Part shown: positions 53,405 through 61,712 of the stretch, piece after piece
How positions within the stretch are numbered: the stretch's first letter is position 1
Layout of the letters: each line of letters begins with the position of its first letter
Source of the DNA: Streptomyces sp. DG2A-72
Lineage (GTDB): Bacteria; Actinomycetota; Actinomycetes; Streptomycetales; Streptomycetaceae
Length of the DNA: 64,000 nt
NCBI RefSeq assembly: GCF_030499575.1
Contig: NZ_JASTLC010000001.1
Span: 7,154,001-7,218,000, forward strand
Direction of reading: 5' to 3'
Position numbers and translations under genes: made by a program
Notes under the pieces: generated by a model
What the model was told of the DNA's origin: nothing
What the model saw: only the letters and a program-made list of their open reading frames with translations
Database searches by the model: none

Positions 53405-53708
53405 CTGCAGTGCCGGGCGAGCCAGCTAGCTGTGGAGATTCGACGACACGTGCGCCTAAGTGGTGAAGGGCGACCAGGTAGTCCCGGGTCAGGCCGCGCA
53501 GGGCGACGGCCACGACATGGCGGGTCACCTTGTACCCGCTCGCCAGGTCAGTGGAGGACAGGAGCGTTCCGGGCGGGATGTCTCCGACGGCAATCGCTTC
53601 TCGTAGACCGCGGTAGACGCTGTTGGCCTGCCCGGTCTGCTTGGGATCGAGGGCGTACGTTTCTTCATGCGAGAGTTCGACTGATGAGTTCAATGGGGCG
53701 ATCACCAT
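53343..53708 (-). CDS. GntR-like winged-helix protein (first half)
   Basis: ATG 53708 starts a 121-residue frame with SVYRGLREAIAVGDIPPGTLLSSTDLASGYKVTRHVVAVALRGLTRDYLV, a GntR-type helix-turn-helix. Its last 30 residues (SPGTADARRGDTQRVRG...) look like wrong-frame sequence overlapping the next gene. The natural protein may have two tandem winged helices joined by correcting one frameshift. The start overlaps the stop of the Cys-rich gene at 53702. Confidence 0.5.
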   Translation of the reverse strand: MVIAPLNSSVELSHEETYALDPKQTGQANSVYRGLREAIAVGDIPPGTLLSSTDLASGYKVTRHVVAVALRGLTRDYLVALHHLGARVVESPQLAGSPGTADARRGDTQRVRGARDATAPH

Positions 53709-53890
53709 GGGTTGGGCCCGTCCCGTTTGCGGCACGGGGCACAAGCGGGAGGGGCGGTACTCGGGCCGGTCGGAGCCGGTGGGGTTGCGAGGGGGCAGGC
53801 GGTTCCGAAGCAGGAGCGGCAGAGATCGATGAGTGTGTCGAGGTCGTTCACAGACCACGCCGGCCCCGGGGCGGGCCGTGCATCGGTCAT
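53702..53890 (-). CDS. Small Cys-rich protein (62 aa)
   Basis: ATG 53890 begins MTDARPAPGPAWSVNDLDTLIDLCRSCFGTACPLATPP and the protein ends CAPCRKRDGPNPW. Five Cys in CxxC-x4-C and CxxC suggest a small zinc module. Its stop overlaps the GntR-like start by a few bases, so the two are probably translated together. The family is unknown. Confidence 0.5.
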   Translation of the reverse strand: MTDARPAPGPAWSVNDLDTLIDLCRSCFGTACPLATPPAPTGPSTAPPACAPCRKRDGPNPW

Positions 53891-53988
53891 CACCGGCGGG
53901 CGGGTGGTCTGCCAAGAGGCACTGACAACAGGCTCTGAACTGGGCATCCCACTTGGTAGCGCCAGGCCGCATCCCCGGATCAGCCGCG

Positions 53989-55230
53989 TCAGCGCGCGGG
54001 CTGCAGCCGTACGGGCAGCGTGCGGTGTCCGTTGACAAGGAGGCTCCCCACGGGTTCGAGTTCCTCGGGCGGTACGGCGAGGGTCATGTCCGGGAAGGTG
54101 TCGAAGAGGGCGGGGAGTGCGGCCCGCGCTTCGGCGCGGGCCAGGGGAGCGCCGAGGCAGAGGTGTGCGCCGTGACCGAACGCGAGGTGCTGCTTGTCCT
54201 TCCGCAGGACGTCGAATGTTCCCGCGGTGGTGCCGTGCAGGTTGGGGTGGCGGCCGGCGGCCCCGTAGGAGGCGAGGATCGCCTCGCCCGTTTGGATCAC
54301 GATCCCGCCGGGGAGGGTGATGTCCTCGACGGCATACCGCATCGGCAGGTGGCTGATGGGTGCGGCGTAGCGGAGGGATTCCTCGATCACGTCGTCCCAC
54401 GAGGCGCGCCCGGCTCGGACGTGGGCCAGCTGGTCGGGGCGGGTGAGCAGCGCGGTGAGGGCCTGGTCGAGGAGGTTGACGGTCGTCTCGTAGCCGGCGC
54501 TGATGACCAGGAGCAGCGTGTCCAGGAGTTCTTGCTCCGTGAGAACGGTGCCGTCGCCCTCGTCGTCGCGTACGTCGATGAGCGTCGAGGTGATGTCCTC
54601 GCCGCGGGTGGCCCGCTTGGAGGTGACCAGTTCGGTGAGGATGCCGTACAGGGCGGTGGTGTTGGCGCGGGCCTGTTCGCTGGTGAGGGTGGTGTCGAAG
54701 ACGCCGTCGACCACGGTGCGAAAGCGGGGCCACACGTCCTCGGGCAGGCCCATGAGATTGCCGATGACCTGGATCGGCAGGGGGAAGGCGAAGGCCTCGC
54801 GAAGGTCGACGACCTCGCCGGGCTTGGTTTGGGCTATCTGGCTGGTGAGGCGGGCCGTGATCTGTTCGATGCGCGGCACCATCTCGGCGGTGCGTCGGGC
54901 GGTGAACGCTGGGCTGACCAGGCGCCGCAGCCGCCTGTGGTCGGGGCCGTAGGCGGTGAACATGTTGTTCACGCCCACCCACAAGGCCAGCGGCCATTTC
55001 TCGGCGATCTCGCCGCTGATGTACGCCGGCCAGTGCTGGCTGGCGTCCTTGGACACCCGGGAGTCGATCAGGAGGCTCTTGAGGATGGCCGGGTCACTGA
55101 CCGACCAGGCGGCCACTCCAAGGATGTCCACGAGCGTGGCGGGACCGGCGGCGTGGAGTGCGGCTTCCTCGGTCGCGCGGGCATGGCCGGTGGGGTCGAG
55201 GACGAGGGGCAGGGGCAGGGTGCGGTCCAT
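53989..55230 (-). CDS. Cytochrome P450 of the conservon (CYP154-like)
   Basis: A complete 413-residue P450. The I-helix AGYETT is at 245-250, ExxR is ESLR (284-287), and the heme loop is FGHGAHLCLG with Cys358. It hydroxylates a small molecule with electrons from ferredoxin. It follows the other P450 gene by 12 bp at the end of the conservon operon, as CYP157-CYP154 pairs do in Streptomyces conservons. The subfamily name is by synteny only. Its 3' end is duplicated near 52.9 kb. Confidence 0.85.
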   Translation of the reverse strand: MDRTLPLPLVLDPTGHARATEEAALHAAGPATLVDILGVAAWSVSDPAILKSLLIDSRVSKDASQHWPAYISGEIAEKWPLALWVGVNNMFTAYGPDHRRLRRLVSPAFTARRTAEMVPRIEQITARLTSQIAQTKPGEVVDLREAFAFPLPIQVIGNLMGLPEDVWPRFRTVVDGVFDTTLTSEQARANTTALYGILTELVTSKRATRGEDITSTLIDVRDDEGDGTVLTEQELLDTLLLVISAGYETTVNLLDQALTALLTRPDQLAHVRAGRASWDDVIEESLRYAAPISHLPMRYAVEDITLPGGIVIQTGEAILASYGAAGRHPNLHGTTAGTFDVLRKDKQHLAFGHGAHLCLGAPLARAEARAALPALFDTFPDMTLAVPPEELEPVGSLLVNGHRTLPVRLQPAR

Positions 55231-55242
55231 GCGGGATTCTCC

Positions 55243-56478
55243 CTAGGTCAGGTGGAGGCGCGGTGACGGGGGGAAGCGGACCGGCAGGCCGGTCAGGGAG
55301 CGGTGGAACGGGCCCGGGCGGTAGGTGAGGTGGCCGGCGGGGACGGCGAGTTCCATTTCGGGCAGAGCGTCGACGATCTCCTCGATGGCCACCTGGGCGA
55401 CGAGGTAGGCCAGGGGCTGGGCGGGACAGGCGTGGGGTCCCAGGCTCCAGGTCAGGTGAGCGCGGTTGCCGGCCTGCTCGTCGGACATGACCGCGGGGTC
55501 GTTGTTGCAGGCGGCCATGCTGATGACAACCGGCTGATGGGCGGGCAGGACGATGCCGTCGACCTCTTCCGGGCGGGGCGGGTATGACACGCAGTAGTTG
55601 GCCAAAGGTGGGTCGACGCGCAGCAGCTCGTCGAGGGCGTCGCGGACGCTGAGGCTCCCTCGGAGCGCGTCGCCGGAGTACCGCTCGTCGCTGAGGATCA
55701 GCCGGAGGGTGTTCGCGATGAAGTTCTGCTCGGGCTCGATGCCGGCGCCGTAGAGGGTGACCAGCTGGTGTATCAGCTCCGGCTGGTTCAGTTGGGCTGG
55801 GTGCGTGAGCAGGCCGGTGGTGACGTCCATTCCGAGGTGGCGGCGCTTGAGGTCGACCAGTTCGCTGAGGGCTTCGGAGAGCATGACGTTGCCGGCTTCG
55901 GCGTTCACGCCGTCGAAGATGGCCGCCATCCCCTGGGCTACACGTCGGCCGATTTCGGGCGGGCAGCCGAGGATGGCGTTGAGAGCCTTGAACGCCACCG
56001 GCTGGGCGTACTGGGTGAGCAGGTCGGCCTGGCCCGCCTCGCATATGTCGTTGATCAGGGGAATCGCGATCCGCTGCACCATGGCCTGCAGTCCGGGCAG
56101 GCGGACCTGGTCGAGGGCGGAGGTGTTTGCGGCGCGGTAACGGGCGTGCACGGGCCCGGAGTTGCGCAGGGCGTTGGGGCGGTGCTCCAGCATCGGCAGG
56201 ACCGGGCAGTGTGCGGGGATGCTCTGCTGCCAGACCCGCGGGTCGGCGGGGAACCGGACGGGGTCGTGGAGGATCTCGACCGCGGTCTGGTAGCCGATCA
56301 CCAGCGTGGCGGGTGCGTCGGGGTCGAGGTAGACCGGGGCCAGCGTGGGGTGCTGCTCCCGCATCTGGGCGTAGATGAGGTAGGGGTCGGCTGCGAACTC
56401 CGGTGTGTACATCGCGAAGCGCGTCGGACCGGCGTGGGCAGGGCGAGCAGCTTGCGGTGTTGGTGGCGGCATCGTCAC
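55243..56478 (-). CDS. Cytochrome P450 of the conservon (CYP157-like position)
   Basis: The 411-residue protein has ExxR ELLR (284-287) and a heme loop WSLGPHACPAQP with Cys351. The I-helix reads GAGIEPEQN (244-252) in place of the usual (A/G)Gx(D/E)T, so the acid-alcohol pair for oxygen activation is lacking, and the heme loop has Ala in place of the final Gly. It may be a poor monooxygenase or act as a partner. The ATG overlaps the CvnD stop (ATGA, 56478-56475), placing it in the conservon operon. Confidence 0.8.
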   Translation of the reverse strand: MTMPPPTPQAARPAHAGPTRFAMYTPEFAADPYLIYAQMREQHPTLAPVYLDPDAPATLVIGYQTAVEILHDPVRFPADPRVWQQSIPAHCPVLPMLEHRPNALRNSGPVHARYRAANTSALDQVRLPGLQAMVQRIAIPLINDICEAGQADLLTQYAQPVAFKALNAILGCPPEIGRRVAQGMAAIFDGVNAEAGNVMLSEALSELVDLKRRHLGMDVTTGLLTHPAQLNQPELIHQLVTLYGAGIEPEQNFIANTLRLILSDERYSGDALRGSLSVRDALDELLRVDPPLANYCVSYPPRPEEVDGIVLPAHQPVVISMAACNNDPAVMSDEQAGNRAHLTWSLGPHACPAQPLAYLVAQVAIEEIVDALPEMELAVPAGHLTYRPGPFHRSLTGLPVRFPPSPRLHLT

Positions 56479-57077
56479 GACAGGTGCTCCAGTCGGCTGG
56501 ATCGGTGGAGGTATTCGACGAACGCGATCAGCGCGTGGATGGAGGACACTTCGTCGCGGGCGTCGCAGGAGGTGAGCACCACGTCGTCGTCGAGAGCCAG
56601 GGCTTGGCGGACCTCGTCGAGGGCGTAGCGGGGAGCGCCTTCGAATTCGTTGACGGCGACGCCGAATGGCAGGCCGCGCTCCTCGAAGAGTGCGAGGACG
56701 GTGTCGGCGTCCTGGAGCCGACGGGTGTCGACGAGGACCAGTGCGCCCAGTGCCCCGTTGAAGAGGTGCTCCCAGAAGGGGGTGAACCGGTTTTGCCCGG
56801 GGGTGCCGAAGAGGTAGAGGGCCAGCCGATCGCTGAGGGTGCGGCGGCCGAAGTCGAAGGCGACCGTCGTCTCGGTCTTGTCGGACAGGCCGGCGAGATC
56901 GTCGATGCCGATGCTGGCCTCGGTGATCGGCTGCTCGGTCCGCAGCGGTCTGATCTCCGACACGCTCCCCACCAGCGTCGTTTTCCCCGCCCCGAAGGCG
57001 CCCGCGATCAGGATCTTCGCTGACCGGGTCACGGTGGCCGGCAGGTATGGGTGCTCAGACGAGAGCACGGAGTCCAT
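56475..57077 (-). CDS. cvnD: CvnD-type small GTPase
   Basis: ATG 57077 lies inside the end of CvnC. The 200-residue protein has a G1 P-loop GAFGAGKTT (26-34), a G3-like FGTPGQNRF, a G4-like VNEFEG and other Ras-like strands. Conservon CvnD proteins are MglA/Arf-like GTPases that cycle at the membrane with the CvnB and CvnC partners. It is followed directly by the P450 genes. Confidence 0.85.
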   Translation of the reverse strand: MDSVLSSEHPYLPATVTRSAKILIAGAFGAGKTTLVGSVSEIRPLRTEQPITEASIGIDDLAGLSDKTETTVAFDFGRRTLSDRLALYLFGTPGQNRFTPFWEHLFNGALGALVLVDTRRLQDADTVLALFEERGLPFGVAVNEFEGAPRYALDEVRQALALDDDVVLTSCDARDEVSSIHALIAFVEYLHRSSRLEHLS

Positions 57078-57396
57078 TGAGTACTTCCTCCACAACGCTG
57101 ATGTCCGGCTGGTCGTCTCGTGCCGGGGTGTCAAGGTGGCCGGTATCGAGGAGCCCGGAGACGACGATGAGTGCGACGGTGGGGGGCAGTTCGAGAAGCG
57201 CGGCGATCTCGGCGATCACGAGCTGACCGTGGCAGATGGCCATCACCCGCCGGGCTTCGACGTCGAGGCCGTGCTGGGGGCGGTCTGCGGCGCGAACCAG
57301 GGTCGTCAGGGTCAGGCCGTCGCGGGACGGTGACGAATGTCCTCGTGTCCGGACGTACGCTCGGACCATGTCGGGATCGCGCCGCGGTCCGCTCAT
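57055..57396 (-). CDS. cvnC: CvnC-type DUF742 protein
   Basis: The 113-residue DUF742 protein has DMVRAYVRTRGH, then VEARRVMAICHGQLVIAEIAALLELPPTVALIVVSGLLDTGHL, the conserved winged-helix-like core. Its start overlaps the CvnB stop (ATGA, 57396-57393) and its end overlaps CvnD. It belongs to the signalling complex with CvnA, CvnB and CvnD. Confidence 0.85.
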   Translation of the reverse strand: MSGPRRDPDMVRAYVRTRGHSSPSRDGLTLTTLVRAADRPQHGLDVEARRVMAICHGQLVIAEIAALLELPPTVALIVVSGLLDTGHLDTPARDDQPDISVVEEVLNGLRALV

Positions 57397-57812
57397 GGCC
57401 GAGCGCCGCCTTCGTCACCCTGGTTCCGCGCCGGGCTGGACAGTTCCTCGCCGAGGCGTTCGGTCAGTCCGTTCATCCGGTAGGTGAGGACTTCGGCGTC
57501 CACCGCGTTGCTCGTCGAGACCGCCAGCAACGCGTTGGCCCCGACCGTTTTCACGAAGAGGAACCCCTCGTCGAATTCGCCGACGACCTGGCGCAGCCCG
57601 TTCTTCTGGCCGCCGGTGTACGGGGCCAGCGCGACGCCGATGGAGTGGAAGCCGCTGGCGGATGCGGCGATCGTGTCGGCTGTGTCGGGGTGCACCGATT
57701 CCGAGTGGCCCATGGCGATCCCGTCCGTGGCCAGCAGGACGGCGTAGCGGACATCCGGCATCTTCGTCAGGTCGTCGAGCATCCAGCCGAGCCTGTTCGC
57801 GTGTGTCGTCAT
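57393..57812 (-). CDS. cvnB: CvnB-type roadblock/LC7 protein
   Basis: The 139-residue roadblock/LC7 protein starts LGWMLDDLTKMPDVRYAVLLATDGIAMGHS and has the typical ASGFHSIGVALAPYTGG and LLAVSTSNAVDAEVLTYRMNGL strands. In conservons it dimerises and regulates the GTPase. Its ATG overlaps the CvnA stop (57812-57809). Confidence 0.9.
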   Translation of the reverse strand: MTTHANRLGWMLDDLTKMPDVRYAVLLATDGIAMGHSESVHPDTADTIAASASGFHSIGVALAPYTGGQKNGLRQVVGEFDEGFLFVKTVGANALLAVSTSNAVDAEVLTYRMNGLTERLGEELSSPARNQGDEGGARP

Positions 57813-59131
57813 GAGTCGAGGGACCTTTCCTCCTGGTCGGTGCGGACGGCCGTGTCATGGGTGTGTTCCTGCTGGGGCGCGGCCGTGTCGCGGGCCTGTC
57901 GGTTTGCCTGCTGCCAGGTGCCGATGACCGCGGGCCGTGCCGGTGCGGTACTCGTGCGGCGCCCGGCAGGGGCCGGTGGCTGATGCATCGGTTGGCGACG
58001 CGTGCGCGTCGGCAGCCCGTTCTCCGTCAGCGCGGGCGCCGATGCGGCAGGCGCTTCGAGGTGGGCCGGCTGCGGGGGCGCCGGTTCGAGTTCGGCCACC
58101 GCGGTGGTGAAGTGGGCCTCGGGCAGGAAAACGGACACGCACATGCCGCCGTAGCGATTGGAGTCCGAGATCACCACCTTGATGCCATACCGGCGGGCAA
58201 GGAGCGCGATCACCGGGAAGCCGACCCTCGGATGCGCCGCCATGCTGAGGATGTCGACCTCCTGACGGCCGTCCAGGATGCGCCGCGCACGCGCCAGCTG
58301 CTCCTCGCTCATGCGCTTGCCGGCGTCGTCGATGAGGAGAGTGACTCCGTGGTGGCCGTGCTGGGCACTCACCTCCACATGGGTCTGAGGCGGCGAATAG
58401 CGGGCGGCGTTGTCGAACAGATGACTCAAGATCAACTTCACCGGCCCGACCATGCGGGCGATCACTGCCCGGTCCGACGCGTACGGGTGGATGCGCGCAT
58501 AGTGAGGGATCGCTCCCTGGGCCGCCCCGACGACGTTCGTGAGCGTGCTGGCCGGCCACCGCTGTCCGAGCCGCCCTCCGGCAAGCACGACGTAGGACTG
58601 TGCCTGGTGAAGCATCTGCTGGACGCCGTGATCGATCCGGGTCAGCGTCGCGAAGATGGCACTGTCGTGATGCCGGTGCAGGGCCTGGGCGATCTCACTG
58701 CTCACGTTGTCGCCGGTGCTCACCATCGCGGTGGCGAATGACCGCACGGCCGCCTTCGCCGCCTCGCGCGCCTCGGTCTCGACTTGCTGACGTGTCGAAG
58801 CCGCCGTCACCTGCTGCACCTGGTGCAGGCTGTCGACGTACTGCTCGCCGAGCAGGCGGAGGTTCTCCACGAAGTCGGAACCGGCGAGACAGTCCGGGAC
58901 CGTGAACTCTGCCGCCGTCGGCTGTGGCCGCTGAAGTGAGCCCGTGACTGATCCGAGGCCCTGTGAAATCAGCGCGATCAAGGCTATGTCCTGGGCCGCG
59001 GATACTTCCTGCCAATGCTCAGCCTGGGCACGGTACTTGGCGGAAAGCCAAGCGAAGTAAGCCAGCCCGAGCGCGACAACTAGCACGGCGACCAGGCCAA
59101 GGGATGCCGCGACGGCTGTTTCGTGTCTCAT
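57809..59131 (-). CDS. cvnA: CvnA-type sensor histidine kinase
   Basis: ATG 59131 (MRHETAVAASLGLVAVLVVALGLAYFAW) gives a 440-residue protein with one N-terminal membrane helix. A helical sensor region follows, then RIDHGVQQMLHQAQSYVVLAGGRLGQRW in the H-box position and an ATPase domain (LFDNAARYSPP N-box, TLLIDDAGKRMSEE G1). A Pro/Ala/Thr-rich tail ends it. Conservon kinases have no cognate response regulator and pass signals to CvnB, CvnC and CvnD. The first gene of the operon, it is separated by 134 bp from the small membrane protein gene. Confidence 0.85.
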   Translation of the reverse strand: MRHETAVAASLGLVAVLVVALGLAYFAWLSAKYRAQAEHWQEVSAAQDIALIALISQGLGSVTGSLQRPQPTAAEFTVPDCLAGSDFVENLRLLGEQYVDSLHQVQQVTAASTRQQVETEAREAAKAAVRSFATAMVSTGDNVSSEIAQALHRHHDSAIFATLTRIDHGVQQMLHQAQSYVVLAGGRLGQRWPASTLTNVVGAAQGAIPHYARIHPYASDRAVIARMVGPVKLILSHLFDNAARYSPPQTHVEVSAQHGHHGVTLLIDDAGKRMSEEQLARARRILDGRQEVDILSMAAHPRVGFPVIALLARRYGIKVVISDSNRYGGMCVSVFLPEAHFTTAVAELEPAPPQPAHLEAPAASAPALTENGLPTRTRRQPMHQPPAPAGRRTSTAPARPAVIGTWQQANRQARDTAAPQQEHTHDTAVRTDQEERSLDS

Positions 59132-59265
59132 CGGTTCTCTCAATGGGGGTCGAAGGGGACAGCGACAGAGCACGGGACCGGTGAATCGAAGGTCCGCCCG
59201 GCTGGCGACGGTTGAGCGGGGCGAAGGCGGGCTGCCCCATGAGACGGAGGTCGTCGGCGGGTCGC

Positions 59266-59460
59266 CTAGAACTTGATCCCGCCGATCATGTCCACGAGGC
59301 TCATCGTGGCCTTGGAGATCGTTGGCGCAATCGACGAACTGGCGAGGTAGAAGCCGAAGAGCGTGCAGACGATCGCGTGCGCCGCGTTCAGCCCGCCCTT
59401 CTTGATCAGCAGGAAGGTGATGATCCCGAGGAGGACGACGGCCGAGATGCTAACCGCCAT
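59266..59460 (-). CDS. 64-aa two-helix membrane protein
   Basis: The product MAVSISAVVLLGIITFLLIKKGG, then AHAIVCTLFGFYLASSSIAPTIS and a short amphipathic tail, has two membrane helices. Similar tiny proteins with an LNxxHAxxxxLFGFxLA second helix occur in Streptomyces plasmids and integrative elements, next to transfer genes. The start overlaps the end of the preceding gene (59460-59450). Confidence 0.65.
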   Translation of the reverse strand: MAVSISAVVLLGIITFLLIKKGGLNAAHAIVCTLFGFYLASSSIAPTISKATMSLVDMIGGIKF

Positions 59461-60031
59461 ACGGCATCTCCCTGTTGCGCGCGCCGGCCGACCGCGTCAG
59501 GGCCAACCAGTGAAGGAGCGCGGCGCTGTCGGTGCCTTCTGGATGTCCGTCAGGGGGAAGCAGCCATACCGTCGCGCAGCGCAAATACCCGGCGACCTGT
59601 CCGTCGAGCGCGCATTCCCACAGGCGGCCCGACCGACAAAGCGTCTGTGGAGCGTGCCACCGGTCTGCCGCGCCCGCTTCCACCGGGATGTGGATCCGAG
59701 AGTGCGCGTTGCAGCAGAGCACCGGCCCCACAGGGAGTCCCCGGATTCGGGCACCCTCGACGGCACGTAACCCAACAAGCAGTCCCGCCTGCACGACATC
59801 GACGGGCCCAAGCCGCGGCAGCGGGTGGGACGCAAGTTGGACCCTCCAGGGCAGTTCGGTCTGCGCGAGCGGCAATGCCGACTCCGGTGGGAGAGGGCGG
59901 CGCTGCAACCGCTGCCAGCGGGCCAGCGGCACCACAGGTGCGACTGGCTGCTGGGCGGTGGGCGGATCAGGGACGGCTTGAACTCGGCCTGGCGAGGCAA
60001 TCACCGGGATCTCCTGTGCGTCCGGACACAC
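59450..60031 (-). CDS. Cys/His-rich hypothetical protein, integrative-element type
   Basis: From 60031 the frame encodes 193 residues: a Pro-rich N-terminus, then RLGPVDVVQAGLLVGLRAV, CCNAHSRIHIPVEAGAADRWHAPQTLCRSGRLWECAL and LRCATVWLLPP. Similar proteins precede small membrane and FtsK-like genes in Streptomyces integrative elements. The pair with 59266-59460 may be a leftover of such a module, since no FtsK gene is here. The function is unknown. Confidence 0.55.
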   Translation of the reverse strand: MCPDAQEIPVIASPGRVQAVPDPPTAQQPVAPVVPLARWQRLQRRPLPPESALPLAQTELPWRVQLASHPLPRLGPVDVVQAGLLVGLRAVEGARIRGLPVGPVLCCNAHSRIHIPVEAGAADRWHAPQTLCRSGRLWECALDGQVAGYLRCATVWLLPPDGHPEGTDSAALLHWLALTRSAGARNREMPYGG

Positions 60032-60124
60032 TGACTGAGCCGCTTGACCAAGCGACTGTTGTCACAAGGACGTTGGCTGATCCCTAAGACTGTTTACCGA
60101 AAGGGGATTACGCACATTCCGAGG

Positions 60125-60168
60125 GTGATATCACTGAGGTGATTCCGGTTCCGGAAAGGGCCGGAACC
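60125..60168. promoter_or_regulatory. Palindromes upstream of the XRE-TPR gene
   Basis: GTGATATCAC (60125-60134) and GGTTCCGG with its complement CCGGAACC (60147-60168, 6-base spacer) lie 27-70 bp before the start at 60195. They are candidate operators in the divergent region. Confidence 0.4.
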
Positions 60169-60194
60169 ACAGACGCTCGGCCAGGGAGGAAAGG

Positions 60195-61712
60195 GTGCTG
60201 CAGCAGGCACAGCGACGCTGTGATCGGTGCGGCTGCCCCCTGAGCCAGTACAACACGGACACACTCTGCGCCGCCTGCGTTCGCGCACGAACTTGGGAGA
60301 AAAACACCCCTACCGTCCCGGTACACGTCTGGAACGACCCAGATGTACGGAACGCGCTCGCCGCTTGGGATTTCGGCCGGGCCAGCCGCCTCATCCGACT
60401 TCGCGGTGGTCTCCGCCAGGGCGACATGGCCCATCTCACGGGCCTCAGCCAGGCGTTCCTGTCCATGCTGGAGAAGGGCAATCGCCGCCTTACCAACATC
60501 GACAAGATCATCGAGTTCCTCACCGGCCTCGGTGTACCCGCCGACCTGGTTGCGCTTCCGCTCCCGCAGGCTCCCTCCCCGCCAGCACAGGAGCAGTCGG
60601 CCCAGTTCGCTGGCGACGCTGATCCCAGCCTGCCCTGGACCGCGGCCCGTATGGTGGCAGCACTGGATACCGCGGTGGGAGGCAGCGCGATGGACCGTCG
60701 ACGATTCCTCACCGCAAGCGGCGTCGCCCTCACCGCGTTCATGAACGCGTGGGACACCGCCGAAGCCGAACCCCTCCATCGAGCAGCAGAGGGAAGCCGC
60801 CTCACCCACGACCTCCTCGACGGCCTCCAACGCACCACCGACAACCTGCGAACCATGGACGCGAGCGACGGCAGCGGCACCCTCACCAGTCTCGGCAACC
60901 GCCACCTCCAGTTCCTCCAACACCTCCTGGAAGAAACGTCGTACGACGAGGCCACAGGACGACGGCTCGCGGCGATCATCGCCGACACCGCCACCCAGAC
61001 CGGATGGTTCGTCTTCGACTCCGGCGACCGCGACCGCCCACTCAGCTACCTCTACGCCGCACTCCGCGCCGCGAAGGCGTCACAAGACGCACGGCTCGGC
61101 GCCGGCGCCCTGTCCTACATTGCCATCCACGGCTATTCCACCGGAGCTCCGCACCACGCCGTCACCGCGGCACAGCGGGCCCGCGACAAGATCAGGAAAC
61201 TCGGCACGCCCGCACTCGAAGCGATGCTCCTGACCCGACAGGCCCGCGGGCACGCCAAACTCGGCGAACGCCAGGCGGCGCTCGCCGCGCTCGGAAGAGC
61301 CGCTGAACTGTGCGCCCAGGGCCGCTCGGAGCACGACCCGCACTGGCTCTACTGGATCAACGAGGGCGAGATCCACGGACAGGCCGGCAGTTGCTACCTC
61401 GACCTCGGCGACCCCCGCAGCGCCGTCGCCAGCTTCACGAAGGCCCGGGAGGCACTCAACCCAACGGACCACCGCACCAGAGGGCTGTTCCTCTCCCGCG
61501 CCGCAACCGCCCACATCGAGCAGGGTGACCTCGAAGCCGGCTGCGCCACGGCACACGAGGTCCTCGACCTCGCCGAGAAGCTTCAGTCGGCACGGTTCGA
61601 CAGTCACGTCACGAGCATGATCCAACAACTCCACCCCGTCGCCCACAGCCCGTACGCTCAGGACGTACTGGAGCGACGCACCGCCGTGACGGCAACAGGG
61701 AGCCGAACTTGA
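60195..61712 (+). CDS. Zinc-finger / XRE / TPR regulator
   Basis: The 505-residue protein begins with a zinc finger (CDRCGCPLSQYNTDTLCAAC, Cys 9, 12, 14, 25, 28) and then an XRE helix-turn-helix (LRQGDMAHLTGLSQAFLSMLEKGNRRLTN). An internal RRRFLTASGVALTAF, reminiscent of a twin-arginine motif, precedes a long TPR-like C-terminal domain. This is a Streptomyces pattern for regulators of downstream metabolic genes. Its last codons overlap the HAD gene start (TTGA, 61709-61712). A paralogue follows at 62548. Confidence 0.8.
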   Translation: MLQQAQRRCDRCGCPLSQYNTDTLCAACVRARTWEKNTPTVPVHVWNDPDVRNALAAWDFGRASRLIRLRGGLRQGDMAHLTGLSQAFLSMLEKGNRRLTNIDKIIEFLTGLGVPADLVALPLPQAPSPPAQEQSAQFAGDADPSLPWTAARMVAALDTAVGGSAMDRRRFLTASGVALTAFMNAWDTAEAEPLHRAAEGSRLTHDLLDGLQRTTDNLRTMDASDGSGTLTSLGNRHLQFLQHLLEETSYDEATGRRLAAIIADTATQTGWFVFDSGDRDRPLSYLYAALRAAKASQDARLGAGALSYIAIHGYSTGAPHHAVTAAQRARDKIRKLGTPALEAMLLTRQARGHAKLGERQAALAALGRAAELCAQGRSEHDPHWLYWINEGEIHGQAGSCYLDLGDPRSAVASFTKAREALNPTDHRTRGLFLSRAATAHIEQGDLEAGCATAHEVLDLAEKLQSARFDSHVTSMIQQLHPVAHSPYAQDVLERRTAVTATGSRT

